The notes below the pieces were generated by a model. The model was not told the DNA's origin and made no database searches. It saw only the letters and a program-made list of their open reading frames with translations. Made by a program: the position numbers and the translations under genes. Positions 45,030 to 55,978 of a DNA stretch of 64,000 nt are shown one piece after another (the stretch's first letter is position 1; every line of letters begins with the position of its first letter). The DNA comes from Albugo candida (Eukaryota; Oomycota; Peronosporomycetes; Albuginales; Albuginaceae): positions 372,001 through 436,000 of the forward strand of contig CAJNAR010000153.1 of the NCBI GenBank assembly GCA_905220665.1, given 5' to 3'.

Positions 45030-46373
45030 ATGCCGATCCGATCCATTAAAGCCCGTCAAATCTTTGACTCCCGTGGAAACCCAACGGTTGAGGTGGATCT
45101 ACACACGGAGAAAGGCTCCTTCCGCGCATCTGTACCGAGTGGAGCTTCCACAGGAGACTTTGAAGCACGCGAATTGCGTGATGGAGGGAAGGATTACATG
45201 GGCAAAGGTGTGCTACAAGCAATTGCAAATGTGAATGACATCATCGCACCTGCTTTGATCAGCAAGAATGAAGTCGATCAATCGGTATTGGACAAATTGA
45301 TGGTTGAATCCTTAGACGGAACTAAAAATGAGTGGGGATGGTGCAAGGAAAAGCTCGGGGCGAATGCAATTCTGGCAGTCTCCTTGGCAATTTGTAAAGC
45401 TGGTGCTGCAGCTAAAGAGGTTTCTTTATGGAGACACATTGCTAATCTAGCGGGGAACCCATCGCCTTGTATGCCAGTTCCTTCCTTTAATATTATCAAT
45501 GGTGGCTCCCATGCGGGTAATAAACTGGCGATGCAAGAGTTTATGATTCTTCCAATTGGCGCTGCGACGTTCAAAGAAGCCATGAAGATCGGATGCGAGG
45601 TGTATCACACATTAAAAAAGGTAATCAAGGATCGATATGGACTCGATGCGACCGCAGTGGGCGATGAAGGCGGCTTTGCGCCCAATATCCAAGAGAATAA
45701 AGAAGCTTTGGATCTGATCGAGGAAGCTGTGAGAATTTCCGGGTACACCGACAAAGTGAGAATCGGAATGGATGTCGCTGCGTCCGAATTTTACGAAAAA
45801 GAGTCCAATTGTTACATTTTGGACTTTAAGAATGCTCAACGCGCCAATTCGGAACGATTCTCACCGGATAAACTCATCCAACTATACGAGAGCTTTATCG
45901 ACAAATGCAAGGACACGAGTCCTATTGTTTCAATTGAAGATCCCTTCGATCAGGAAGATTGGGATTCCTGGATCAAAATGACGAAAAAAGTTGGAGAACA
46001 AGTCCAAATTGTTGGCGATGATCTTACAGTCTCCAATCCGACTCGAGTACAACGAGCCATTGAAATGAAAGCTTGTAACGCATTGCTGCTCAAGGTGAAT
46101 CAGATTGGAAGCGTGACTGAAAGTATTGAAGCTGCGATGATGGCCAAAAAAGCCGGCTGGGCCGTTATGGTGAGCCATCGAAGTGGTGAAACAGAGGACA
46201 CTTTCATTGCTGATCTGGCAGTCGGATTGAGCACAGGACAAATCAAAACCGGGGCCCCATGTCGTTCGGAACGTCTGGCCAAATACAATCAGCTTTTACG
46301 CATTGAGGAAGAGCTCGGTGATGCTGCTTGTTACGCGGGTCAAAATTTCCGCAACCCAAAGAGATTGAGTTAG
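45030..46373 (+). CDS. Enolase
   Basis: Single exon, 447 residues from ATG 45030 (a longer frame would need TTG at 45027). It catalyses 2-phosphoglycerate to phosphoenolpyruvate in glycolysis. All catalytic and metal residues are in place: [12 protein letters not shown] (His, Glu), GDEGGFAPN (Glu), GMDVAASEF (Asp), SIEDPFDQ (Glu), VGDDL (Asp), LLLKVNQIG (Lys), SHRSGETED (His), [11 protein letters not shown] (Lys). The catalytic loop reads [15 protein letters not shown] where most eukaryotes have GASTG(I/V)(Y/H)EALELRDG. The gene lies downstream of PDI in the same direction. Confidence 0.97.
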   Translation: MPIRSIKARQIFDSRGNPTVEVDLHTEKGSFRASVPSGASTGDFEARELRDGGKDYMGKGVLQAIANVNDIIAPALISKNEVDQSVLDKLMVESLDGTKNEWGWCKEKLGANAILAVSLAICKAGAAAKEVSLWRHIANLAGNPSPCMPVPSFNIINGGSHAGNKLAMQEFMILPIGAATFKEAMKIGCEVYHTLKKVIKDRYGLDATAVGDEGGFAPNIQENKEALDLIEEAVRISGYTDKVRIGMDVAASEFYEKESNCYILDFKNAQRANSERFSPDKLIQLYESFIDKCKDTSPIVSIEDPFDQEDWDSWIKMTKKVGEQVQIVGDDLTVSNPTRVQRAIEMKACNALLLKVNQIGSVTESIEAAMMAKKAGWAVMVSHRSGETEDTFIADLAVGLSTGQIKTGAPCRSERLAKYNQLLRIEEELGDAACYAGQNFRNPKRLS

Positions 46374-46398
46374 CACTGATTGGTTCAAATGAAAAGTG

Positions 46399-46769
46399 CT
46401 AATTGATCGTTTGCATTATCGCCCACTCATATGCTTTTTCTACGCTTTTCAGCCTGTTAAAAATTGACTGCGTTTGTTGTATACTTTCTTGAAGCTTTTC
46501 GATCAAAGGCGGATACTGCGTCATTGCCGCATGCATTCCGTCCGAAATGTCCAAATTCTGTAGCTTTGAATATTTACTGAATTGCGTCATGTTTGTGAAA
46601 AGTTCCACAAGCTTTCTATAAGCGGTTCAGAATCATTCATACTGATAGTTTCGTTTCTAATTTCTTACTCTTGATACTCCAATTCGATTGGGATGGCGTC
46701 CTCAATCGAAGCCGCACGTAATATTTGGAGAATTGACTCTGCTGCGCGAATAAATTGCTCCATTTGCAT
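46399..46769 (-). CDS. Small coiled-coil protein, unrecognised
   Basis: Two exons (46769-46669 and 46615-46399) with a 53-nt GT-AG intron give 105 residues, beginning MQMEQFIRAAESILQ. The protein is mostly helical with heptads near LIEKLQESIQQTQSIFNRL and no membrane segment. The size and pattern recall small subunits of multi-protein complexes. I do not recognise the family. Its stop lies 25 bp from the convergent enolase stop. The next gene upstream, also small and coiled-coil, ends 69 bp before this ATG. Confidence 0.65.
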
Positions 46770-46838
46770 GCGACACGACCGAATTTCATTTATTCGATAA
46801 TCTATTTGATGTTGTGAGAACGAGAAAACTACAAATGT

Positions 46839-47184
46839 CTAGCGACCGATTCGCTGAGGTGTTAATATTTCGTCGGCGTTGTGTGTGGCCTCCAATCTCT
46901 CAATTTGTTTTGTGCGCTATTAACGCAAAGTGAGATTGAATGGTTATTCTTTTTGTGACGAATACCTCGAGAACTGTCTGGTGAAGGTCAGAGAGCTGTC
47001 GTAATTGGGTTAGAGTCTCGAGAGAAGAATTCTTTTCGGGTATTTCTGATTTCTAAGTCATTTATGAGTTCGAATCGATCGAGAATATCAGCATTACCAA
47101 TCCTTGTCTCGCGGCAAATTGCTGCAATCCTCCTAAGGCGAATTCCTCGCGACCGTTTGTGGAATGAAGCCAGGGATTCGCCAT
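46839..47184 (-). CDS. Very small three-exon protein (83 aa), unrecognised
   Basis: Exons 47184-47098, 47052-46966 and 46916-46839 (29, 29 and 26 codons with stop) are joined by phase-0 GT-AG introns of 45 and 49 nt, giving 83 residues starting MANPWLHSTNGREEF. It becomes coiled-coil (LETLTQLRQLSDLHQTVLE). No exon alone exceeds 90 bp, so frame-only searches miss it. Support is the exact fit of two canonical introns of the usual size with continuous frame. The longer minus-strand frame at 47416-46988 overlaps it in another frame and is rejected. Confidence 0.55.
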
Positions 47185-47768
47185 CAATATCGACCACAAC
47201 AGCAACGTGAGAGAATTTTGTATTATTTAAGGGGAATTTCCTATATTGACTCGCTTCTTTTAGTGGACTCTTATTATAGATGACAGCATGTTCCGTTATC
47301 GAACCTTGCACATTCTGATACCGTGTGATATGCGTGCTCGTCGCTTGCTGTAAACGAGTGAGAGTCCTTTGCAAGAAGCCCGTTGTGAAAGAATCATTGA
47401 CAACTAGATCATTCATGGACCTTAGCGATGTATGGTTGTGTCATGACATTACCTCTGTCGTATTCCTATAGCGATCTGATTTAGCCACAAGGGCATCATC
47501 TGAACTTGAAGATGAGTTTCCGTAGAGCAAGGATGAGTTTGTCTATTTTGAAGGAGTTCTTGCGAGGCGAAAAATATGCGTTGTGGAGAAAGGCAGTAGC
47601 GGTACGATCTGCCTTAATGTTTCACTTCATTTGCATAAATTGGATAATAAGAATTTAGGAGGCGCTTTCAAAAGCACTGACTAAGTTCACTTGAATTGAT
47701 TATTCCAATGCTCATTAAGCGAACATAATATAATTAAAAAAAACATTCATAAAAGTATACAGGCGGTA
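47185..47768. other. Intergenic, no gene supported
   Basis: About 580 bp between the small three-exon gene and the end of the TAF1C-like gene. Short frames exist on both strands but none has a family match or spliceable continuation that I can see. The part near 47690-47760 is AT-rich and may hold a transcription end. Confidence 0.4.
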
Positions 47769-50146
47769 TTACAAATCAATGCGATAATTGGCCTTCACCT
47801 GTTCGATGACACTCTTATAATCCGCATTCTGTGCACGTTTGCTGCGTCCAAAGCGTAAAGGCGGCATCACATTCGACAAAGAAAGCAATGATGAATTCTT
47901 CCGGTACACCATCAACGAGTGAGGAACAATGCACGAAATCGAGGCACACGGCCTCACAATAGTCTTTCGCATTTCTAATCCGCAGACACAATCCGAAACT
48001 TGTTCCGAATCACTTAATGGTGCAATCACTTTGGTCATTGGCGTGCGGATACGCTGAGGGCGGATAAGCCGCAAGCAGAAATCTTTATGCTTGAGCAAAA
48101 TCCCAATGAGGTCGTGGCTCGAGATCGGAAATGCGAGCTGCTTATCGAGAAATCTGTGGAGTCGATGAAATAGCACGGATGGGTCCACTATTTTGGCGTT
48201 TTCTGTGAGGAAAGCTCTGAGATGAGCTTTTTGTGTATCACTCAATTCCGACTGACAAGCGGACGGAAACCGTTCCAAAAGCTTTCGAATTGGCAAAGTT
48301 CGAAATCGTTTCAGAGAATTCGCATCGTATTCCGAATACACCGCGTCAATTGGGATGGGAAAGCGCTGAGGCTGTAGGCGAGACGGATCAGTCACAATCG
48401 TGGTCCCACAGGGAAGCCTACACAACATTCGATGTAAGCCCAAGAAAGAACGCATCGTGACAAATACCCCTTGTGTATGGTGTTTGGGCATTCTTCTGCA
48501 TCCAACGCACAAAGCTCCTGAACGTGTACGTCTCCGAGTGTATTTTGTTGATACACCACAGCAACGGATTTTGATTTCAATCGCCGACGGAACGCACACA
48601 TTCCGAGCACTGTGGTGGATTCGCTTCCATCCAAAAGTCGGACCTCTAAAGGTGCATCGGTAACGTAATACTGAGATACGCGCTGTTTTGACGCTTGACG
48701 AGAAGCAATCAGTTCCAAGTAGGGATCTTGAGGGCGGCCATAAGCGAATGTGTAGACAGATGTGGATTTCGCGTCAATCGATGAGGCAAAAATTGCGTCT
48801 GAGCGAAAAGTGTGAGATACTTTCCAAAAAGCAAGAGTTTTGCGTACTTGTATCTTTTGTATGGAATTTGAAATTGGCGAGATTGGAGGTTCGGGTGGAT
48901 GGACAAGCCCACGCCAGCAGTGAAGATCTCGGCATCCGACTATCAACGATTTCGATTGCGCGGCTACTTCGCAGAATAAACTGGAAAGAACAACTGAAAT
49001 GGTGTAAGAGAAAATGCAGCGATACAAATTATTTTGGCCACCTTTCGAGTCTTTGTAACGCGACGATCGAATCGGATGGCGTGGCATTGAGATCGTATAA
49101 TTTTCTCGTGTTTTTTCCATGCGGTTCTCTCAAATCAATAGTGCAAATGGATTGTTTGGAAGCCGACCATAGAACGCGAGGATGGCTGATACATCAAAGT
49201 GAGCTATCTCGACTACCAGTAGATTTCCAGCTCACCTCGCATACTCACACAAGTCGATATGCTCATTTTCGAAGAAAACACGCTCACTTCCGTCGGGTGT
49301 CCAAATCTGAAGCGATCCATCCGATATGATTGACAGCTCATGATCAAAATGAGGGTTTGGAGCAATGTGAGATAACATTTTGTGAAATGAAAGCTTTTCC
49401 TCCACTCGTAATTGCAAATTTGATACGGAATTTGAAATTGATAGAATCGTACATTGAGCTTCCCCTCGAACGGCAATGAACGCGCTAAATGATTTGAAGG
49501 AAAGAGTATCCCGCTGAGAGCTTCCCAAAACACTGATTTGGCGTATGACGGAACCTGTTTCGATACCGTCGATGGTACTATGAGCATCAATAGTCTCGGA
49601 GTAGGAGCCATACATTGCGATAGAAACTCTTTGAAGAATTTCTCCGGTCGGAAAGACCACTAAATGCTCATCTGTATGTGAATCCGAGATCCCTGCAAGC
49701 GTATTTCCTTGTCTGGAAGGCGTTATTGCTGGATTGGAGCTACCAGCATGAATGAGAGTTCATTTATGTGATATTTGATACCTTACGCACTTGATTTCCT
49801 CCTTAATGAGATCGCTGACATCTGCTTCAGCTACGAAATGGCGATGTCGCCGCTGGTAATACCGCTTTTGCGATTTCAAATACCATTTTTTATTCTCTTT
49901 TTGTGTATTTTCGAGAATTCGTGCTCGTTCATGCTGGCGGAGGTAAGGATAACTCTGGAGATTGCGCACGGATACGTATGGTACATTGTAATTATGCAGT
50001 TTGAGCGTGTTTTTATGGAATGGATCATTCAGCACGGTCCCACGAGACGGAATTGTGTCGGGATCAGACAGAAGAAATGATTGACCGAGACCATAATCGA
50101 TTAATTGCGGCGGATCGATTGGGTACCAGGAAGTTGCCTCCATCAT
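47769..50146 (-). CDS. WD40-type protein, probable TAF1C/Rrn6-like Pol I factor
   Basis: Several exons starting at ATG 50146. Introns near 49760-49690, 49240-49190 (50 nt), 49070-49025 (48 nt) and 48840-48790 (50 nt) keep one frame. Joined sequence shows HPRVLWSASKQSICTIDLR and IEIVDSRMPRSSLLAWACP, two propeller blades of the kind found in TAF1C, the SL1 subunit for rRNA transcription, preceded by SDGSLQIWTPDG and followed by FAYGRPQDPYLEL. The long C-terminal part (to 47769) is helical. A generic WD40 protein is the alternative. The final join near 48500 is inferred. Confidence 0.55.
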
Positions 50147-50216
50147 TTGATTCCTTGTTAGCCTTTATAGTGTGCACAACCGTATATTTTACACTTGCGG
50201 GTGTCATGGAAGAATG

Positions 50217-51941
50217 CTAAAAACTCTTGGTTTTCAGCTGCGCAAAGTGGCTAGGTGTTACGCCCTGTGTCATCATCTGCATCGAGCAATACAAGATCGT
50301 TGTCCATTGTACCCACTCCTGCATGTTTTGCGCTTGAAAAACTATCTGACGCTTCTTAAATGGGGTGATCGCAAAACAATGCGTTCGATTTTCGACTTGA
50401 ATCAGACTCAATTGCGACTTTGATAAGGAAAAAGACGCATATAATGACTTTCTCTTCTTTTTTTCCATGCATAAAGCCTCTGAAGATTTGCATCGAAAGT
50501 ACTGAAACTCGCCATTTCTTATTGAGACAAAACACTCTATCCATTTCGAACGTTGTTTCATGCAAAAACTGCCAGACATTCTCGGGAGAAGAAGAAAGCG
50601 AAGTCGCAACGGGAAGTCTGCATGAGCCATCACCTTGTTCACCTCATCGTACCCGTATTCAAGCACTTGGTCGCCATTTATAGCCGACAATTGACTTCCA
50701 AAAGGAACAGAATTTCTCCAACTTTTACTCACAATTACCGCTTCCGTTTTCCGTTCAAATTCAACGTCAAAGGATTCCGCATCGACGTACTCGATCTCTA
50801 CTTGAAGGAGTGGAATGCTGTCTGCTTGATTCATAATACAAGCCAAACCAGGGACCGTGTGAATCGTACGTTTTGATTGTAGAACGAGCTGAGCTTCCTG
50901 TAAGGCTTCCAACCAATTGTACATTTCCAAGACACTAGTGGCCTTCAAGCCGATCTGAAGGTCTGATCCGAATAATACAAAAGAGGTAGAACAAGCTCCT
51001 TGTGCTTGTGCCGAGCCAGGACGAACACGAGTTCCCTTCAGGCAGACAGTCTTCTTGTCTTCTTGGTCTCGATTATACAATTGAAGAGCTCCGTTCTCAA
51101 TTCGAGCATACGAGATAGTCCATTGTTCCATGCCGAAATGCGTCAATAGATAACCTTCCATACGAATGTACATCGTAGGATCATCATATCGCTTCCATTC
51201 ATGCGGACGATCATGTTCACCGACGAGATAATTCACCGTCTTACGCGACGGATTCCAATCTTCCATCCACGTGACGTGATTTGACTGCAACTTCAGTATC
51301 CATTGGATCATTTCCTGCTGTGTAGGAGCACTCAATATTATGGCTTCTCGGCACGTGGAAATGACAAACACATTCTTATTGTCTGTAAAATTGGTTTGTA
51401 TTGAGACTCCCGGTCGCATTTCAGCTGAGATATCCATACAGCCTCGACATTTCTGTTGGTTTATATCGGCATAAAAACGCAATTGATTTTTGGTCAATAC
51501 GGCAAAGACCCAATTGTCACAATTGAAAGATTGCTCGCATTTTTCCAGCCATCCGCTCATTACAGTCACAGTATGCGATTCAGCATTTGAATCTATGAGT
51601 TTGAAAGCATACTTTTTATTGGCGCCTGCATTTTTTGCTTTTCGGGGCGTGAGTATGTTCCACAGAGATCGTTTCGTTGCAGAATGTGTGTTTTTTTGTG
51701 GGCGAAAGAATCGTTTCGGCGAATTTTGTAGCGTTTTAGCACCTGTGAGAGATTTGAGTCCTCGCGGTGTGGAAAGCACCGATGAAGGTGTTCTCATATT
51801 CCGATCTTCCCATGGATTACACGATCGCGTACTTCCCATCATGCTGCTCCAAAACGATGGAGAATGGAGCTGAGTCGGCTCATTGACAGCTTGAGAGCAC
51901 GTTTTGCCGCTTGCTTTTGATGAGAAATACGAGTTTACCAT
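50217..51941 (-). CDS. Protein with three PH domains and a PDZ-like segment
   Basis: Single exon, 574 residues from ATG 51941 (the longer frame starts with TTG). A basic Ser-rich N-terminus precedes PH1 (about 125-217, MSGWLEKCEQ and ending in a W-containing helix IQWILKL), PH2 (about 262-347, MEGYLLTHFG to MYNWLEAL), a PDZ-like segment (about 383-427, with SQLSAINGDQVLEYG) and PH3 (about 438-557, CMKQRSKWIECF to MQEWVQWTTILY). PH domains bind phosphoinositides or proteins. It may be a membrane-recruited scaffold. The stop is 71 bp from the TAF1C-like start, same strand. Confidence 0.8.
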   Translation of the reverse strand: MVNSYFSSKASGKTCSQAVNEPTQLHSPSFWSSMMGSTRSCNPWEDRNMRTPSSVLSTPRGLKSLTGAKTLQNSPKRFFRPQKNTHSATKRSLWNILTPRKAKNAGANKKYAFKLIDSNAESHTVTVMSGWLEKCEQSFNCDNWVFAVLTKNQLRFYADINQQKCRGCMDISAEMRPGVSIQTNFTDNKNVFVISTCREAIILSAPTQQEMIQWILKLQSNHVTWMEDWNPSRKTVNYLVGEHDRPHEWKRYDDPTMYIRMEGYLLTHFGMEQWTISYARIENGALQLYNRDQEDKKTVCLKGTRVRPGSAQAQGACSTSFVLFGSDLQIGLKATSVLEMYNWLEALQEAQLVLQSKRTIHTVPGLACIMNQADSIPLLQVEIEYVDAESFDVEFERKTEAVIVSKSWRNSVPFGSQLSAINGDQVLEYGYDEVNKVMAHADFPLRLRFLLLPRMSGSFCMKQRSKWIECFVSIRNGEFQYFRCKSSEALCMEKKKRKSLYASFSLSKSQLSLIQVENRTHCFAITPFKKRQIVFQAQNMQEWVQWTTILYCSMQMMTQGVTPSHFAQLKTKSF

Positions 51942-52243
51942 AACGAACAACTTTTAGTGATACTTTGGATCTCCGGTGCGTTAAGTGACTTCATCGCAGA
52001 AGAGGCACAAAGTCGAGTCGATTTTGGGAGATCGCTTCGTTTACGAGTTGTGTGTACCCCATAGATCTCAGCTCCGCTGCTTTATAAGGAGACCTCAGCA
52101 AAAAGAACAACGAAAGAAAGATAAAAAGCTGCGTTCGGATCACTCAAGTCAACAAGTAATGGGACAGAATGAGCAAAGACATTATTTCGAAGCACATTTG
52201 AATGAGAATAATTCTACCTTATGTTTCACTCAGCCGATGATTT
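51942..52243. other. Intergenic, no gene supported
   Basis: An open plus-strand frame (51985-52308) begins with GTG, has no ATG in frame near its start, and overlaps the end of the RRM gene. It shows no family feature. I treat it as noncoding. Confidence 0.4.
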
Positions 52244-53842
52244 CTATCCATAATTTGATGCTGATTTGGCCGGTAATGCACAAGAGACTTGCAAGATACG
52301 TCCATTGAACGTCTTGCCATTCAAATGCTCCACAGCTCGATCCATATCTTCTGCACTGCGCAACGTCACAAACCCAGAACCTCGCTGAGTGATTCGAACT
52401 GTCTCGTAGCCCAAATATTCGAAAAGAAAAGAAAGTTCTTCTCGTGACGTTCCATGTGGAAGATTACCGACAAACAACTCGAATGGATGCGGGGTGTGGC
52501 GGCTTGTCCTATTTCCGGAAGCTGTGCGATTGGAGTCTCCACGATCAAGAGATTGTTTTCCGGGTGAGCGACTGGAGGCACTCGACAGCGTATTTGTTTC
52601 AGAAGAGAGCAATTCCGTATGACCCCACCATATTCGATGTACAGCTATACTCTGCTGATCTTCGTGCGCGTCATGAGACAGAATTGAAATACTCAGATCT
52701 TCTCCTTCGACAATTGGCACTTGGTGTCGACATTTGCCTGCGAACACTTGATTGACCATTAGCACGTATCCCTCTAAAGTGACGCTAATACGAAGCGAGA
52801 ATGCTTTCCCAAAAGAAATGAGATCTTTGTCGAGTGGGAATGAGAATTCCTTTGTTCTGTCCACATTCCAACTTTGCTGAAAGGGCTCTTCCTCATTCTC
52901 GCGATAGCTCAATTGATAGAGTGTCCTTCCGCTCGCGCCCAGTTTTTCACATTTTTGGTAGAAATTGATACAAAAATCAGTCTCTTTCGAAAGCGTCAGC
53001 TCCACAACCAAAGTGTTATTTGCTGCGATTGCGACTTGCGGCAAATTCACTTTGATTGATGACGGATCAGATGTATCCCAATTCTGATTCGGAATATAAT
53101 GCTCATCTGATAAATCTGCTCCCGCTCTCTTATTGCCAATTTCTCCGGGTTCCAAATAACTCATTTTGAGTGCTGCGGGTGTCGGCCTCTCTGACAAACG
53201 ACGAGGTCGTTTCGCAGCGGTGGCGCTGGTGTTCACCGCACTCGTGCTCTTCAGTATGTCTGCCAACGGATTGCATCTTCTTTTTCCATTCCCATTGCTA
53301 CTATTGACGCTATTTGCTAACTTCTTGACGCTGGAACGCGGTGTTTTTGATGAGAAACAAGTTTTGCCCGCAGAACTTTGATTTTGTCGATGCGCGAGAA
53401 AGTTTTGAACTCTTTCACGGTCAGAAACCGGTGTACCTTTCGATTTCATGGTTTTGGCCGTTGTCTCTGCTTTTGGAGTTGCGCTTTTCAGGAAAGCACG
53501 CTCTTGCGGAATTGTTATCGGCGTTATGTTTGCTTTTGATTTTCTCACATTTCCATTTGTATGCGATGACAAGGGGTAATTATTACAGTTTTTAGAATTT
53601 ATATCCGTTTGTGGCGCGCCACTTTCTTTAAAAGTATACATTTCGAGAAGCAAAGCTTCCTGCGGTGTGACGTACATTTGAGTGTTAGAGTCTTTACAAA
53701 TCAGCTCTAACTGATTTTCCAAGTTTTTGTACAGCGATGCATCAATGATATATGTCTGTTTTGAACTCTGAGTGTGGGTTTGTACCTCAATTCCGTGCGC
53801 GGATTCTGGCGATTTAGGCATCGATTCTGACGGCGCTGTCAT
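52244..53842 (-). CDS. Galectin-fold domain fused to an RRM
   Basis: Single exon, 532 residues, ATG 53842. The first 260 residues are Ser/Thr/Lys-rich and probably disordered. Residues about 267-387 have the pattern of a galectin-type jelly roll: NTLVVELTLSKETDFCINF, SWNVDRTKEFSFPLDKD, FSLRISVTLEGYVLMVNQVFAG and HQVPIVEGEDLSISI. The usual sugar-binding signature (HFNPRF, WGxEE) is not intact, so sugar binding is doubtful. An RRM follows (about 455-525) with LFVGNLP (RNP2) and GSGFVTL (RNP1). The fusion suggests an RNA-binding protein with a protein-binding galectin fold. The RRM is certain, the galectin call is moderate. Confidence 0.75.
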   Translation of the reverse strand: MTAPSESMPKSPESAHGIEVQTHTQSSKQTYIIDASLYKNLENQLELICKDSNTQMYVTPQEALLLEMYTFKESGAPQTDINSKNCNNYPLSSHTNGNVRKSKANITPITIPQERAFLKSATPKAETTAKTMKSKGTPVSDRERVQNFLAHRQNQSSAGKTCFSSKTPRSSVKKLANSVNSSNGNGKRRCNPLADILKSTSAVNTSATAAKRPRRLSERPTPAALKMSYLEPGEIGNKRAGADLSDEHYIPNQNWDTSDPSSIKVNLPQVAIAANNTLVVELTLSKETDFCINFYQKCEKLGASGRTLYQLSYRENEEEPFQQSWNVDRTKEFSFPLDKDLISFGKAFSLRISVTLEGYVLMVNQVFAGKCRHQVPIVEGEDLSISILSHDAHEDQQSIAVHRIWWGHTELLSSETNTLSSASSRSPGKQSLDRGDSNRTASGNRTSRHTPHPFELFVGNLPHGTSREELSFLFEYLGYETVRITQRGSGFVTLRSAEDMDRAVEHLNGKTFNGRILQVSCALPAKSASNYG

Positions 53843-53925
53843 TTAACGGATACGTAACTGCAATGACAGTTATCATTATGACAACCATTCTGTGGAATCT
53901 TCCTTCCATCCTTTCGCGCTTCAAC

Positions 53926-55889
53926 TCACTCCATATAGTCAGTGATTCGAGTGCGCTTTTTAGGCTGACGAGATGATTGTTTTTCTATGCATTCATCAAT
54001 ATGACGATTTACGGCGATTAGATTCGAAGTCTTTATAATCTGCGTGCAAATCGGACACGGAGCATAAGCTTCGTTATACAAACTTTCTTTTGTATCGTTC
54101 GATATTGCTGAAACTTCTCTTTGCGCGTCGAATTCCTTAATCGGATCCAAATCTCTTTCGATCGTTCCTTTACAGTCTTGTATCGTCAGTTGACGCTTCT
54201 GCATTTGATTGGTCTCTTCTTGCTGATCGGCTGGAATCAAGGAAGCTGCTCGTACGCCAAGGAGACGAAGGCTGATCGGCATTTCGCGTTTGAGAAGATC
54301 GAGTGCGACCTGAAGAAGCCTCTTGCACGATTGGATCGATGTGGTAAGCGTCACAGATCGAGTGCGGACCGAAAAGTCAGCGCATTTGAGCTTCAATGTG
54401 ATATTTCGCGCGGCCATTTTATCCTATTCAGCAGAGTGACTCAGAATAATCAAGTCTACTATTTTACAATACCTCAGCCAAGTCTTGAGCCAAATGCTCG
54501 CAGATAGTAGCACAGATTTGCTTTAATTTGTCAAAATCCGAAACAGCTCTAAATGTGGTTTCACGGCTGTATGACTTCCGCTCCGATTCGCCTTGGTGCT
54601 CTTGAATTCCGAGTGAAGTACTCAGAAGCCAAATAGCGGTGCGTTCTTTGAATACATGAAAGAGTATAGCACGCCGATCAAAGACCTCTTGCATTGTTGT
54701 CATATTCAGAGCCGCCAGAATTTTTTCCATGACCTGGATCCTACTATCAGTCAAATCAAGATAGATTGCCAAGCACCGACCTTGCCAATTCCTCCGACTT
54801 TGCGAACTGGCAACTCGCGTATGAATTTCAAAACGGCTTGTTTGGTACCTTCCAGTGCAGATTGTCCATTTGGTTTGTTGATATTAGAGCAAATCTAGTC
54901 AAGAACGATCAGCACATTGTCAGAGATTCGCGATACTGCTCAACCTTGGCCAGCATTGTATTGACAGCGATCCCTGCACTTGCTGTCAGTTGTGTCTCGT
55001 CGTATATTCGTTGTCGGATCTCTGAAACTATAGCGGATGCAATCTTCATAGTCAAAGGCTCTGGGATCTCATTGGAACCTTCATCTATCGAATCAGAGTC
55101 CAGTATCCAGCTATCGGGGTCCCAGTCTTTTGCTGAAAATTGGGAGACGTATCTTTTCCAATGCTTGCGAATGTAATCCGTCAGATCAAGTGCTGCTTCG
55201 TCCAGGCTAAAGGCGGTGAAATTGGGATCATACACCGCAAAAATCTGTCGAATTTCCTGAGCAATGACGCTATATTTCTCCATTCGAACAGGAGTAAAGA
55301 CAAGGTCGGGACAAAGCTTTTTACCAATGAATCCTGGCATTGCCGACCGCACTCCAAACTTTCTTGCTTCATAGTTTGTGGTCGAAATCATTCCAATACT
55401 ACCGACAGCAAGTGGAACATGACGTAATTTTGGATTATCTCGCATTTCAACTGCTGCGTAAAACATATCCATGTCAATTACGACTTTGATTCTGGTTAAA
55501 TCGCGTCGTAGTTCCAGTTGAAGTGCAACGATCTCATCGATGCGTGCTTCCAGGAACCGCATTTTTGTATGTGTGAGTTTTGCGACTTGCTCTTGCATTT
55601 GCTTGATTCGATGATCAACTTTATCATTGTTTTTGAGCGAGTTTTTGAAAAAGTCAGAGTCTTTGGACATCTCGTACACTGTCTTTCGCAGGTGTTCAGC
55701 ATTCACATCGCCCATTCCAGCTTTTGAAGCAGTAAATACAAATAATTCATTTCCCAGTTTCTGTTCTTTTGCATTTGTATCTTGTGTTTCAAATGCCGAG
55801 ATGGTGTGGCCTGATTCGTTAATTTCGTCATGCGTTTCGTTCAAAGTAAATGCGCTACTTGTCGAACATTCGTCTTCATTTTCAGACAT
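53926..55889 (-). CDS. DNA polymerase kappa (Y family) with UBZ finger
   Basis: Four exons (55889-54945, 54894-54781, 54733-54473, 54423-53926) with GT-AG introns of 50, 47 and 49 nt, total 605 residues. Y-family catalytic blocks: VVIDMDMFYAAVEM (about 136), FSLDEAALDLT (about 226) and NTMLAK. Helix-hairpin-helix: RKVGGIGKVMEK across an intron. Kappa-specific LGIQEHQGESERKSYSRE follows. The C-terminus has a ubiquitin-binding UBZ4-type finger (CPICTQI...HIDEC, about 562-585) and ends TRITDYME, which could be a PCNA-binding type tail. It bypasses bulky lesions at replication forks. It is head-to-head with the right RCC1 gene, with 89 bp between ATGs. Confidence 0.94.
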
Positions 55890-55978
55890 TTTTGCGTGCT
55901 TCGTGTCCTAAACTAGCGTGGTAGGACTGGAGTAAATTTGAGGTAATCGCTTGCTTTAGGATTGCTCGTCTGGTGGAA

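Noticed and set aside
46988..47416. Minus-strand frame of 142 codons
   Set aside because: It overlaps, in another frame, the three-exon gene at 46839-47184, whose two introns fit the usual size and restore one frame. The long frame shows no family match.
51985..52308. Plus-strand frame of 107 codons
   Set aside because: Begins with GTG, lacks a nearby ATG and overlaps the 3-prime end of the RRM gene.
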